Origin: Deltaproteobacteria bacterium
Lineage (GTDB): Bacteria; Myxococcota_C; UBA6777
Assembly (NCBI GenBank): GCA_006226375.1
Contig: SBHC01000073.1
Location: 1-64,000 of the forward strand
DNA length: 64,000 bases
Reading direction: 5' to 3'
Of this stretch, positions 9,555 through 18,309 are shown piece after piece. The position numbers and the translations under genes were made by a program. The first letter of the stretch is position 1; each line of letters opens with the position of its first letter. The notes under the pieces were generated by a model. That model did no database searches, was not told the DNA's origin, and saw only the letters and a program-made list of their open reading frames with translations.

Positions 9555-9813
9555 ACCCAAGTCCACCTATCCATGAGCCAAACATCCGCTGGAATGGGTC
9601 TGATTGTACACCAAACAAAGTCGAAGAACCAAGTTCATTTCAAAACAAGAAGAGACCGCTATCCCTACAGAGCAACCCACGTTTGATGTGGGACCCATGG
9701 AACGGATGTCCATGTTGAAAAATTGAGTTCGGTGGGGGGAGCTTTTAAACTTTGGTCTGAAGGATGAGGGGACGTCCCTCACCATCCATTCGTGCGATTC
9801 GGGAGAACCTCCA

Positions 9814-10839
9814 TTGCCAGCAGCCACATCGAAAACTCGCAACTCTGCTCAATCATCCAAGTCCAAAGGGACTTCTGGAACATCCAAAAACAAGGGTCGC
9901 TCTACAACCAAGAATGCATCCTCAAAAACGAAACATTCGACAAAGCCCAGGAAGGACAGAAGCCAGAAGCAGCCCAAACGCAGAAGAGCTGCAGAGACCG
10001 ATCATCTCACTATCGATCAAAGCGCCCCCACTCAAATTGATGAAAGTCCGCGAACAAGAGCCAGAAATCGCGGGCAGCAAGAAGCGTCAACGCCCCGCCG
10101 AAGTGGCTGGAAACGTTTGGACCGATGGTTCACGATCGCTCTGATTGTTTTTGTGTTTGCGGGGGTGGGAGGGGTGTATGGTGTGAACAAGTGGTGCCTG
10201 AATCAGGGGGCAAAGGATCTACATCCACTCTCCCTGTCCCACTTGCAAGCTCGTGGGCAGGCTTTTCTGACCTACATCAAGCTGCACTGGGGTCCTCCAA
10301 CCACGAAAAAGCACAGCTTGGGCTACGAACGCGAGATACAAGCCGCAGCGCTCCACAATCATCTCAAGCCTTCTCTTCTCAAGGCTGTGATTGCAGTGGA
10401 GTCAGGGTTCCAACCGAACCTAGTCGATCGATACGGCGCGATGGGACTGATGCAAGTCACACAAAGCATCGCCAGCAAATACAAGAGGGATTACGAAGCC
10501 CTCACACCATCAGCCAACATTGTGATTGGGGCTAAATTTCTCGCAGAACAGTTTCGCACATACAAGGACCGCAGCAAGGCCCTCGCAGCCTTTCACTACA
10601 AAAAGCGTGGCCTGCCTCTGCCTTCAGAGAAGGCTCAATCCAGATACGTCGAAGCGGTCCAAAAGAAAGAGTTGGCGTTCTTGAAGGACCCAGGACATCA
10701 AATCCGAATTGCCTCCAAAAACCCTCCACCGCCACCCCGGCCCTCCAGAGTGAAACGATGGATGCGCTCTCTCAAGCGATACCTCTCTTCTTCCAAGTCC
10801 AAGAAGAAAGAGACTTCGGACTCCAAAGACGAAGAGTAA
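9814..10839 (+). CDS. Membrane-tethered lytic transglycosylase (SLT domain)
   Basis: The first 100 residues are very basic and Ser/Thr/Lys-rich, followed by one membrane segment (about 107-127) and a periplasmic SLT domain: LLKAVIAVESGFQPN holds the catalytic Glu, then YGAMGLMQVT and NIVIGAKFLAEQF. The family's ALAAYNAG motif is replaced by ALAAFHYKKRG. The role is cleavage of peptidoglycan glycan strands. The C-terminus is Pro/Lys/Ser-rich. The start is a TTG at 9814 preceded by GGGAGAA; no in-frame ATG precedes the basic region. It converges with the RGG/Sm-like gene, 15 bases between stops. Confidence 0.85.
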   Translation: MPAATSKTRNSAQSSKSKGTSGTSKNKGRSTTKNASSKTKHSTKPRKDRSQKQPKRRRAAETDHLTIDQSAPTQIDESPRTRARNRGQQEASTPRRSGWKRLDRWFTIALIVFVFAGVGGVYGVNKWCLNQGAKDLHPLSLSHLQARGQAFLTYIKLHWGPPTTKKHSLGYEREIQAAALHNHLKPSLLKAVIAVESGFQPNLVDRYGAMGLMQVTQSIASKYKRDYEALTPSANIVIGAKFLAEQFRTYKDRSKALAAFHYKKRGLPLPSEKAQSRYVEAVQKKELAFLKDPGHQIRIASKNPPPPPRPSRVKRWMRSLKRYLSSSKSKKKETSDSKDEE

Positions 10840-10854
10840 GAAAACCTGCTTCCC

Positions 10855-12366
10855 CTAAATCACAGTGACGGGGATGGAGTCTTCGCCTTTTTCTTTGGCG
10901 AGGGCCCATCGACGATAGCCATCCACCAAAACATACGAATCACCCTCACGACGGACATACAAAGGCTCAAACTTGAAGTTCCCTTTGTCATAAGCGTCGG
11001 AGTACTTCTGGTAGACTTGGTCTTCCACGGAGTAGTCGTTGAACTGAACAGGGACGTAAATTTCGTCGACTTTCAGCTCTTCGGGGTGAACGTCGGGTAG
11101 GTTGGTGCTTTCTTCCGAGTAGGTAAGATAGGGTACTGTTTCATCATCCCATTCGTCTGCTGACGCAGCCGCACGATGTACTGCATGACGGAACACAAAA
11201 ATGTTCCCACCTTCAGGCAGCGCGATGAGGATCTGAAACCTGTCGTGCCAAACGATGGTTCCCGAAACGAGGATTCCTTCGTGAAGCATCAAAGACAAGG
11301 GGGCCTCGTCTTCAAGCAGGTCATCAGGGACCTCATACCGCATCTTCGGCTCATGATGAGGAATCTGACGCATGGCGCGCTGGGGAAGCGAGATCAAAAG
11401 CTGCTCAGCAACAGTCTGCCACTCTTCTTCTTCCAAGATGGCCGAGCAAAAACGCTTGGTCAGTGTCAACTTGGGATTGGTTTCCGTTTGCAGGAACAAG
11501 CGGAAGGGCTCCACTTCGGTCAAGACGCCAACAAAGGCTGACTTGTGAAAGCGAAGAATCCGAATGTTCTTGGCAGCCTTGATCCGCTCTTGTAGGTACG
11601 AGTCGCCGGTTTTCCCGAGGTGAGACTCCCGTTCGACGCGCTCTTGCAAAGCTCGGTTGCGCTCTTCCCGAAGTTCCAAGGCTCGGTTGTGTTCTTCTTC
11701 CGAGCGATGACTGGGCCGACGACGGCGAACTTTGGGTCGGTTCTTGTTCTCCAGATACTCTTCGTAGGTCAGCCGCCCGCTGGCGATTTGACCTGCAACG
11801 GCGCGGTCGTCCAGGTCGGGATGCTTGGCCATAATGGCATCCACGGCTTCTTTTCGCATCTGCTTCTTCTTCGAGACGCGTTTTTTGGGCGGTTGCGGCT
11901 TCCGAGCAGGAGGTCGGCCTTTGCCACGACGGAAGCCTCGCTGGCCTCCACCACCACGTGGACCACCGCCACGTGGACCACCGCCACGTGGACCACCGCC
12001 ACGTGGACCGCCGCTTCGTCCCCGAGGCTGACGACGCTCACGACGAAGTTTCTCCCGCAACTCGGTCTTAAACTCTTCCGGGGTGATTCCACGCTCGGCA
12101 ATTTCAGTGGCCTGTTCACGGGACAAGTCAGGGTGCTGGGAACAAACAAACGAGATAATTTGCTCCAACTTTTTGCGCTGACGCTCTTCGCGGATACGCT
12201 CTTGCTCCGTTTCCCACTCGTCGTAGGTCATCCCAGAATCGACAATTTCCTTTGCCAAGTCTTTATCAAGGTCGGGATGTTCTTGCAGCAGCAACGCAAG
12301 TGGATTGTCCTTTTTTTTCTTCTTCCCGCCACCACCAGGGGCACGTCTTTTCTTTTTCTTGGCCAT
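10855..12366 (-). CDS. RGG-rich protein with three HPDL repeats, two Sm/Hfq-like segments and a ParB-like C-terminus
   Basis: No single known family fits this 503-residue protein. Residues 3-20 are Lys-rich. Three copies of an about 40-residue helical unit occur at 22-60, 68-110 and 172-210, each with HPDLxxxxAxxIxxxGxTYEE. An RGG region lies at 113-150, including four PRGGG units. Two segments read like Sm/Hfq folds: about 262-312, and 357-400 where ILVSGTIVWHDRFQILI and IFVFRHAVH resemble the Sm1 and Sm2 motifs of Hfq. The end (432-503) resembles the ParB/Srx fold, with YVLVDGYRRWALAKEKG matching the G-x-RR-W motif. A nucleic-acid, probably RNA, role is inferred. The start ATG is 12366, with GAGAAAGAGG upstream. 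Confidence 0.85.
   Translation of the reverse strand: MAKKKKRRAPGGGGKKKKKDNPLALLLQEHPDLDKDLAKEIVDSGMTYDEWETEQERIREERQRKKLEQIISFVCSQHPDLSREQATEIAERGITPEEFKTELREKLRRERRQPRGRSGGPRGGGPRGGGPRGGGPRGGGGQRGFRRGKGRPPARKPQPPKKRVSKKKQMRKEAVDAIMAKHPDLDDRAVAGQIASGRLTYEEYLENKNRPKVRRRRPSHRSEEEHNRALELREERNRALQERVERESHLGKTGDSYLQERIKAAKNIRILRFHKSAFVGVLTEVEPFRLFLQTETNPKLTLTKRFCSAILEEEEWQTVAEQLLISLPQRAMRQIPHHEPKMRYEVPDDLLEDEAPLSLMLHEGILVSGTIVWHDRFQILIALPEGGNIFVFRHAVHRAAASADEWDDETVPYLTYSEESTNLPDVHPEELKVDEIYVPVQFNDYSVEDQVYQKYSDAYDKGNFKFEPLYVRREGDSYVLVDGYRRWALAKEKGEDSIPVTVI
11953..12010. repeat. 15-bp tandem repeat coding for PRGGG
   Basis: About four near-identical copies of a CCACCGCCACGTGGA unit lie in frame within the RGG region of the Sm/ParB-like gene. 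Being a multiple of three, copy-number change by slippage would lengthen or shorten the RGG tract without breaking the frame. Confidence 0.85.
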
Positions 12367-12631
12367 GGTTTACCTCTTTCTCACAGACTTATGCCAATGC
12401 CTTGCACTACACGCAATGCATCCCGCCTAACTCGACCATTCAGACAAAAGTCATGAAGACCGACACTATATCACACAGTGTTCACCGATGGCAGAAAAAA
12501 CAAACCCCCCAATGTCGAAGAGACTCCTACGCCGCGGGAAGTTCTCAAGATTGAAGCAAGATTCAGAAGTGAAAGAATCGATAAGAGAAGAGGAAAGAAA
12601 TTTGTAGAAAGAAAGGAGAGTTCCCACGAAA

Positions 12632-13027
12632 TTAGCTGGGGTCGAGATCCACCGTTACGTCGGTCACGGTTCCTGCGATGATGTTGAAGGAAGCAGACCC
12701 CTGGTACACAACAGCGCCTGTGGGGTCCAAGCCAACCACATCTGTGGTGTAACTACCTTCAGGTAACCCTGTGAGAGTGGAGGAGAACTTTTCACAGTCA
12801 AAGGTCGTACGAGACTCCACCTGACCGGCCCCATTCCTAATGGTAACCTCAACAGTGTCGGCAGCATCGCAAGAGCCTTCGACATCCAAAATCCAAGACA
12901 GGCGAACATCACCGGTGACGGCTCCATCAGGTCCGGTACCTGGGCCAACGATAAAACAACCTTGTCCCAACAAAGACAACGGCAAGAGCAGTGCGAACAT
13001 AACCAGAAGCAACGATTTGCGTTTCAT
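12632..13027 (-). CDS. Small lipoprotein of unknown function
   Basis: A 131-residue protein with a type II signal peptide: MKRK, a hydrophobic stretch, and the lipobox SLLGQGC. The mature part is acidic and beta-rich (RLSWILDVEG..., TVEVTIRNGAGQVES, VVYQGSASFNI), resembling a single immunoglobulin-like or carboxypeptidase-regulatory-like sandwich; no family is claimed. The ATG at 13027 has GGAGGTGG upstream, which excludes the longer frame that reaches 13165. Asp at the lipobox +2 position is absent, so outer-membrane sorting is possible. Confidence 0.8.
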   Translation of the reverse strand: MKRKSLLLVMFALLLPLSLLGQGCFIVGPGTGPDGAVTGDVRLSWILDVEGSCDAADTVEVTIRNGAGQVESRTTFDCEKFSSTLTGLPEGSYTTDVVGLDPTGAVVYQGSASFNIIAGTVTDVTVDLDPS

Positions 13028-13359
13028 CCATCCACCTCCATGGAAATGAGAAGATCCAAAGGAATACACCAGAGAGCAAGTCGCCACTCTCCGGCTCGTT
13101 TCGATACAGTTTGGTTTCCACCCTTTACAAACGATATGCCAACTCTGAAGCATGGGAAGCAGCAACCCACATCACAGCCTGGCTCAGCAGCTCGGCCGAA
13201 CCCATAAAGCACTGCAGGTAGGGGAAGAAGCGACAATGATTCGTGTAGTGAGAGACATCGAAGAGTGTCAACACATCCACCCAAATAGACACCAAACAGG
13301 GCGGACGGAAGGGGTAGACATGCTCCAGCCGGAGGTGTACTCCTCCACCCTCACCAATC
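13028..13359. other. Gene-free interval, nothing recognised
   Basis: Lies between the lipoprotein start and the stop of the PD40 propeller gene, both on the minus strand. It should carry the lipoprotein promoter and any terminator of the propeller gene, but no convincing hairpin with a T run or -35/-10 pair was seen. Confidence 0.5.
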
Positions 13360-14499
13360 TTACTTTCCAGCGAGGCTTGCTCGAAAGGTCGGACTTAACC
13401 GCAAGATATGGAGCTGTTGAGACACCTGAACCATGAGGTCACCACGAGACGACCACAAAGGTCTCTTCGCTCCGGGTGCAACCAGTTGCGCCTTTCTACT
13501 GGAAAGGCTCATCACCCAAACCCCTCTAGGGTCGGTAAATGCGACAAGTTGGTGCTTTGGTTTCTTCGATGGATTGGGAGCCAACGAAGGATGCCAGGCA
13601 AGAGGCCGCACCAACAGCGCCTTTCGTTGTTTGGCTTTCAACGACATCCAAAAGACTCCATACGCCGGAGACTTCTTACGTTTGGAGGAAGGTTTTGGAA
13701 TGGAATCAACCCAAACCACCCCTTTGCTATCAAACGACCAGTTCGCCTGCCCTCCTGAAGCAGTAACCTTAGTAGCGCGAAACAGCATGTCTACAAATGC
13801 GAGTCCTCCACCTTGAGGACCTCTCTGAGGAGAAAACTGGAACGGCTTTCGAAGAAACGCGATGCCCCTTCCATCAGGAGCCCAAGACGGGGAGTAACCA
13901 CGAGCCAGCAACAATAGGCCACTCTTCCGGGACTTCAAGGGGTTCCACAGATACATAATGTTGTGATGAGTAAACAGCAAACGTCGGGCCTTTTCAGAAT
14001 ACGAAGGCCTGACACCTGGGAAGAGATATTGCTCCTGTCCCAAACCCAGCAACGCAATGCCCTGCCCTTTTTGAGACTTCCACCAAGCCTTGGACTTGCT
14101 CTTCCCTTTCTTAACCTTCCGCGGTTTCTTTGTGGAAACCTTGGCAGGCTTTTCCTTCTCAGGTCCTGCAAAGATAGAACCTGCTGGCCCAAAAGAGGGA
14201 AAGAACCCATTGAGGGAACGCAAGACAAGCTTGTGTTTGTTTCGAAGAATATGACGTCGATGGACGGAGGCCTCCTTGCCCTTTTTGACAGCGTAGACAA
14301 CCTCTTTCCCATCCAAGGACCATTGAGCCCCCACCAAGGTTCCGTCCAGACTCCAGGAGAAAGCCACCTTGACTCCGGACGGCCTCTTGCTTCCTTTGGA
14401 CCAGACGCTCTGAGGCTGAACACTCAGGCAAAGAGCCAAAACAAAAATGAAAAACAAGACGGGGGAACGGAAGAAACTTGCGTTTGAAACCGTTCTCAT
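13360..14499 (-). CDS. Secreted TolB-like (PD40) beta-propeller protein
   Basis: Signal peptide at the N-terminus (FFIFVLALCLSVQPQSVWS), then a mature protein of about 345 residues made of repeated blades of the PD40 kind: GAQWSLDGKEVVYAV, PSYSEKARRLLFTH, SPSWAPDGRGIAFLR, ANWSFDSKGVVWVDS, HPSLAPNPSKKPKHQLVAF. It is rich in Lys and Ser. The role is probably protein-protein contact in the periplasm; it is not next to tol-pal genes. Start ATG 14499 follows GAGGAGGAG, so the longer frame to 14538 is rejected. Confidence 0.82.
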   Translation of the reverse strand: MRTVSNASFFRSPVLFFIFVLALCLSVQPQSVWSKGSKRPSGVKVAFSWSLDGTLVGAQWSLDGKEVVYAVKKGKEASVHRRHILRNKHKLVLRSLNGFFPSFGPAGSIFAGPEKEKPAKVSTKKPRKVKKGKSKSKAWWKSQKGQGIALLGLGQEQYLFPGVRPSYSEKARRLLFTHHNIMYLWNPLKSRKSGLLLLARGYSPSWAPDGRGIAFLRKPFQFSPQRGPQGGGLAFVDMLFRATKVTASGGQANWSFDSKGVVWVDSIPKPSSKRKKSPAYGVFWMSLKAKQRKALLVRPLAWHPSLAPNPSKKPKHQLVAFTDPRGVWVMSLSSRKAQLVAPGAKRPLWSSRGDLMVQVSQQLHILRLSPTFRASLAGK

Positions 14500-14525
14500 A
14501 CTCACTCTCCTCCTCGTTGTAGGAG

Positions 14526-14553
14526 TTGACAAAACCACTACGCCCGCTAGAGT
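14526..14553 (+). promoter_or_regulatory. Possible sigma70-type promoter for larE
   Basis: TTGACA (14526-14531), 16-base spacer, TAGAGT (14548-14553), about 45 bases before the larE start and correctly oriented. Confidence 0.45.
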
Positions 14554-14598
14554 GGGAAGCCGTAGCGTTCCACCTTAGACAGACAAGGGAGCATCATC

Positions 14599-15456
14599 GT
14601 GGAAAAACTGGAGCGTTTGCAAGATATTCTTCGGGACATTGGCAAAGGTGTCGTCGCCTTTTCCGGTGGCGTCGACAGTACCCTCTTGCTGCGGGTGGCC
14701 TACGACACACTCGGTGACGACGTTGTTGCATTAACCGCAATTAGCCCTTCGATGGCCCCATGGGAGCGCGAAGAAGCGGACCAACTTTGTGCCCAGATCG
14801 GTGCCAAGCACATCTGGGTAGAGAGCAACGAGATGGATCGCGAAGAATACAGAGCGAACCCATCCAATCGGTGTTTTTACTGCAAAGATGAACTTTTTTC
14901 CATTGCCCTTCGCGAAGCTTCTCAAATGGACCTTGGCGTTGTGATGGACGGCGCCAACCTGGACGACCGCGGCGACCACAGACCCGGTCGGCTTGCGGCC
15001 CAACAATACGATGTTCGCAGTCCACTCGATGAAGCGGAGATCAGCAAAGAGGAAGTTCGTGAGATCTCCAAGGCTCTTGGCCTCCCGACCTGGGACAAAC
15101 CAGCCATCGCTTGCCTTGCCTCGCGGTTTCCGTATGGAACACGAATCACAAGAGAGCGTATTGAAAAGATCACAGCTTGCGAAGGAGTTCTTCGAGACCT
15201 GGGGCTTCGCCAATTCCGTGCTCGCTACCACGACACCATTTTGCGTGTGGAAGTCGCACAAGAAGAATTTGAGCATGTGATGCAGCCTGAGGTTCGGTCG
15301 CAAATAGTGGAACGTTGCAAAGCCCAAGGGTTCTTGTACGTCACGATGGATTTGCAAGGATACCGAACCGGCAGCATGAACGAAGCCCTCACGCCTGAAG
15401 AAAAAATGACCTCATCTCCCACAACCCTCAACGCCAACGTCGCCCAGCCCGAATGA
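14599..15456 (+). CDS. larE: ATP-dependent sacrificial sulfur transferase LarE
   Basis: PP-loop ATPase that adenylates and then sulfurises a nickel-pincer precursor in lactate racemase maturation, losing sulfur from its own cysteine. Visible are FSGGVDST (21-28), NPSNRCFYCKDELF (88-101) and the ACLASRFPYGTRIT block with Cys 172 in the position of the sacrificial cysteine of Lactobacillus LarE. Length 285 is typical. Start is GTG 14599 with AAGGGAGC upstream. No larB, larC or larA lies in the window, so the acceptor may be encoded elsewhere or differ. It overlaps the following CPBP gene by 4 bases (ATGA), so the two are translationally coupled. Confidence 0.92.
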   Translation: MEKLERLQDILRDIGKGVVAFSGGVDSTLLLRVAYDTLGDDVVALTAISPSMAPWEREEADQLCAQIGAKHIWVESNEMDREEYRANPSNRCFYCKDELFSIALREASQMDLGVVMDGANLDDRGDHRPGRLAAQQYDVRSPLDEAEISKEEVREISKALGLPTWDKPAIACLASRFPYGTRITRERIEKITACEGVLRDLGLRQFRARYHDTILRVEVAQEEFEHVMQPEVRSQIVERCKAQGFLYVTMDLQGYRTGSMNEALTPEEKMTSSPTTLNANVAQPE

Positions 15457-16511
15457 CCAAGCTGATCGATTGGGATTCGTACGACCGGAGAACCCGGATC
15501 GTTCTCGAAGTCTTGCTGCTGTATACCGCCGCAGTGGTTCCAGTAGCGGTGCTTCATCCTTTTCGAGGCGTCGGCTTTGTCAACCAATACATCTGGACCG
15601 CGGCGATGGTCCTCCAGGTCTATCTACCGGCCTGGTACTTTTACAAGAAAGGCCAACCTCTCTCTGTTTCAGGGCTTCACCTTCGCCGATGGCAGGAAGG
15701 TCTGGCGCTCTGGCTCCTTGTTAGCGCTCTGTTTCTTCCTCCCACCGTGTTCGGACATCACATCTGGCAACACTGGAATGGTCTGAAGGTTCACGCCAAC
15801 GAACATCCTTACAAACAATTCCCTTTCTCCATGCGGGGCGCACCGGCTCCCATCCAGCAGCCGGAAGACATTCAAGTCTACGCAGACCTCCAGCAACCAG
15901 AACTCACCATTCGATGGCGAGATCCCGTAGAAGCCACGCTCAAGAGTGACGGCCACTTGCGTGTGATGGCAGGGGCTTCCTGGGTCCGCGACAACAACGA
16001 AGGGAAAACCATTCAATTTTCTGGGGGAAGCTCCCAGTCCATTGAGGTCCGGCTGCGGGTGAACGCAGAGAACGTCCGGCTGTTTTTTATGCGGGATGGA
16101 AAGGTTGTCCATCGCCAGCACATTCGACTCGGACCGGACCAATCCCCGGCGCAAACGGACACCGTGTCACGGAACTACTGGTGGATTCTCTACATCATCA
16201 TCGCGCAATTGTTGATGGTAGCCTTGCCCGAAGAGTTCCTCTACAGGGGCTACATGCTGACCCGCCTGGACGCGCTGTTCCCGCCTCGAACCATCTGGGG
16301 AATTCCACTCAGTTGGGGCAATCTCATCACAAGCATCTTGTTTGCCCTCACCCACTTTGTCATTGGTTGGAACGCCTACCGGCTCAGCGTGTTTTTCCCA
16401 TCCCTTATCTTTGGGATGCTCAAACAAAAAACCCGATCTCTGCTCGCACCTATCCTGTTTCACGCCTCAGCGAACATCTTCATTAAGTTGTTAGAGGTCT
16501 GGTACTTTTAA
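15453..16511 (+). CDS. CPBP family intramembrane metalloprotease
   Basis: Membrane protein of the CAAX-prenyl-endopeptidase/bacteriocin-processing family. The family motifs are EEFLYRG (about 258-264), FALTHF (about 299-304) and HASANIFIKL near the end. A large non-membrane domain of about 130 residues (110-240), beta-rich and unusual for the family, sits between the first membrane helices and the catalytic core. The substrate is unknown. The start overlaps the larE stop, so the pair forms an operon. Confidence 0.88.
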   Translation: MTKLIDWDSYDRRTRIVLEVLLLYTAAVVPVAVLHPFRGVGFVNQYIWTAAMVLQVYLPAWYFYKKGQPLSVSGLHLRRWQEGLALWLLVSALFLPPTVFGHHIWQHWNGLKVHANEHPYKQFPFSMRGAPAPIQQPEDIQVYADLQQPELTIRWRDPVEATLKSDGHLRVMAGASWVRDNNEGKTIQFSGGSSQSIEVRLRVNAENVRLFFMRDGKVVHRQHIRLGPDQSPAQTDTVSRNYWWILYIIIAQLLMVALPEEFLYRGYMLTRLDALFPPRTIWGIPLSWGNLITSILFALTHFVIGWNAYRLSVFFPSLIFGMLKQKTRSLLAPILFHASANIFIKLLEVWYF

Positions 16512-16562
16512 AGGAAAGCCGAAGGAAGAATCGAACAAAACGGCCGGGAGGCGATAGGGCTT

Positions 16563-18230
16563 TTACTTGGCTTCGAGAAGTTTCTTTTCTTCTTCGTCGA
16601 GGAGTGGCTTGAGGTCGTCCAGGGGCAAGCCGTTGGCCTCAATCACTTTCTTGTACATGGGAACAGCTGCGCGTGGAACTCTCTTCTTGGTTTGGTCTTT
16701 GGGATCATAGCCAAACATACCAAACCGCCAGTTGAATCCATGGTTCCACTCGTAGTTATCGACGAGGCTCCAATACAGGTAAGCGCGAATATCAGCGCCG
16801 TCTTGAATAGCTTTGTGGATCCAGAAGAGGTGCCGCATCATGAACTCACTCATTCGAGAGTCATCCGCTTTTGCGCCGTCTGCCGCTTTGGGAGGCACCA
16901 CCATCTTGTGACCGTTTTCGGTGATGATGATAGGCTTGTTGTACTTTTTCACCATCATCAGGAGGTCGTAGATGCCTTTGGGATAAAAGCCGATGTTCTT
17001 GAGGGTAAAGGGATTGACCGTAAACAAGGTAGACAGCGGCGGAAGCATCGAGGTTTCGGTGCCTTCGACTTCAGCCTTCTCGTAGTAGTTCATGCCAATA
17101 AAGTCGAGTCGCTTGAGGTCAGGACGATCCACAGTGGTGCCATCAAGCTTCTCGTCCAGCTTCCCATTGTTGAGCGCTTCCATAAAGACACCGTTCAACA
17201 GGTAGGAGACATTCTCTGCGCCCTTAACATCCAGCTTGTTTTTGGGATCTTTGGGGTACACAGGGGAGAAGCTATAAGGAATACCAATCAAGGAGTTGTT
17301 CCCATCTTTGTTGGCATCCACAGTGTCGTTGGCTTTGACAGCGTCATACATTTTGGCGTGAGCTTCGATCATTCCCATCATGACAGTGCGAGCTTCCTTG
17401 AACCGGGTTCCAACACCAGGAGGGTTGATTCGGTCAGGAACCTGCATCAAGTAACCCGGTAAGATGACTGCGAAGGGTTCGTTGATGGTCAGCCAGTAAT
17501 CGACATCCTCCCCGAACTCTTTGGCGACAAACCCCGAGTATTTGGCGATTTCAGGGATCAACACGTTGGGAGCAACCCAGCCTTTTTCGGTGCACTTGTC
17601 GAGATCTTTGTTGCATTCGACGCCGTTGTGGATCCAAAGAGGTAAGGTGTAGTGATTGAGCGTAACGAAAGGCTCCATCCCCCGGCTTCGCAACGCCTTA
17701 AACATCTTGCGGTAGGTGTCGATGGCTTCTTGGTTCGCGATCTTCTTGAGGTTCTCATGACCTTCTACACCGATGGTCGACTTGGGAAAGATCCGGCTCC
17801 ACTCGATGCTTAAGCGAAACGCCCGAACACCAAGCTGGGTCTTCGCCATATCAAAGTCTTTTTCATAGAGTTCCCACTGCCCAGGACCCCAAGAGATAGG
17901 ATCACCGCCTGTGAACGGATATTCGCCATCTTCTGTTTTAAGGGTCTTGCTCTGAATCTCGGGAGATGTGGCCCACTGGTACCAATCAGAGTTTCGGTCT
18001 TCGCATTTTTCTGGAGCCAGAGTGGGACACCCCATGTCTCCTTGAAAGCCGGCAATCGACACCCCCCACCAAAAGTTGGCAGGAAACTGAAGCGCGTTGG
18101 CGACAGCAGGTGTTTCTGTTGTGCCTCCGTCAGAAGTGTCTGTTTTGTTTCCGCAACCCACCACGCTCGACAACCAGAACGAGGCCACCATGGCCCCAAC
18201 GACACCCATCTTAAGAAACCAACGATTCAT
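16563..18230 (-). CDS. Lipoprotein glycoside hydrolase family 1 (beta-glucosidase-like)
   Basis: GH1 retaining glycosidase with the acid/base Glu in LTINEPFAV (about 250) and the nucleophile Glu in IITENGHKM (about 437). The family's N-terminal FPANFWWGVSIAGFQ and C-terminal YLYWSLVDNYEWNHGF with the sugar-binding region are clear. Unlike most GH1 enzymes, which are cytoplasmic, it begins with a lipoprotein signal ending SSVVGC, followed by a short Thr/Asp/Gly linker. It should therefore act on oligosaccharides in the periplasm or at the cell surface. Start ATG 18230. It is followed after 79 bases by the stop of the MopE/WD40 gene on the same strand. Confidence 0.93.
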   Translation of the reverse strand: MNRWFLKMGVVGAMVASFWLSSVVGCGNKTDTSDGGTTETPAVANALQFPANFWWGVSIAGFQGDMGCPTLAPEKCEDRNSDWYQWATSPEIQSKTLKTEDGEYPFTGGDPISWGPGQWELYEKDFDMAKTQLGVRAFRLSIEWSRIFPKSTIGVEGHENLKKIANQEAIDTYRKMFKALRSRGMEPFVTLNHYTLPLWIHNGVECNKDLDKCTEKGWVAPNVLIPEIAKYSGFVAKEFGEDVDYWLTINEPFAVILPGYLMQVPDRINPPGVGTRFKEARTVMMGMIEAHAKMYDAVKANDTVDANKDGNNSLIGIPYSFSPVYPKDPKNKLDVKGAENVSYLLNGVFMEALNNGKLDEKLDGTTVDRPDLKRLDFIGMNYYEKAEVEGTETSMLPPLSTLFTVNPFTLKNIGFYPKGIYDLLMMVKKYNKPIIITENGHKMVVPPKAADGAKADDSRMSEFMMRHLFWIHKAIQDGADIRAYLYWSLVDNYEWNHGFNWRFGMFGYDPKDQTKKRVPRAAVPMYKKVIEANGLPLDDLKPLLDEEEKKLLEAK

Positions 18231-18309
18231 GCAACAACATCCTGTTCAATGGGGGAGGAGAGATGACAGTTCCTCCAACAAAACGGAGGGAACTCGGAAA
18301 AAACCACGA

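Noticed and set aside
10855-12366. Translation initiation factor IF-2 N-terminal region
   Set aside because: The Lys/Gly/Arg-rich stretch superficially resembles IF-2, but no GTPase motifs follow.
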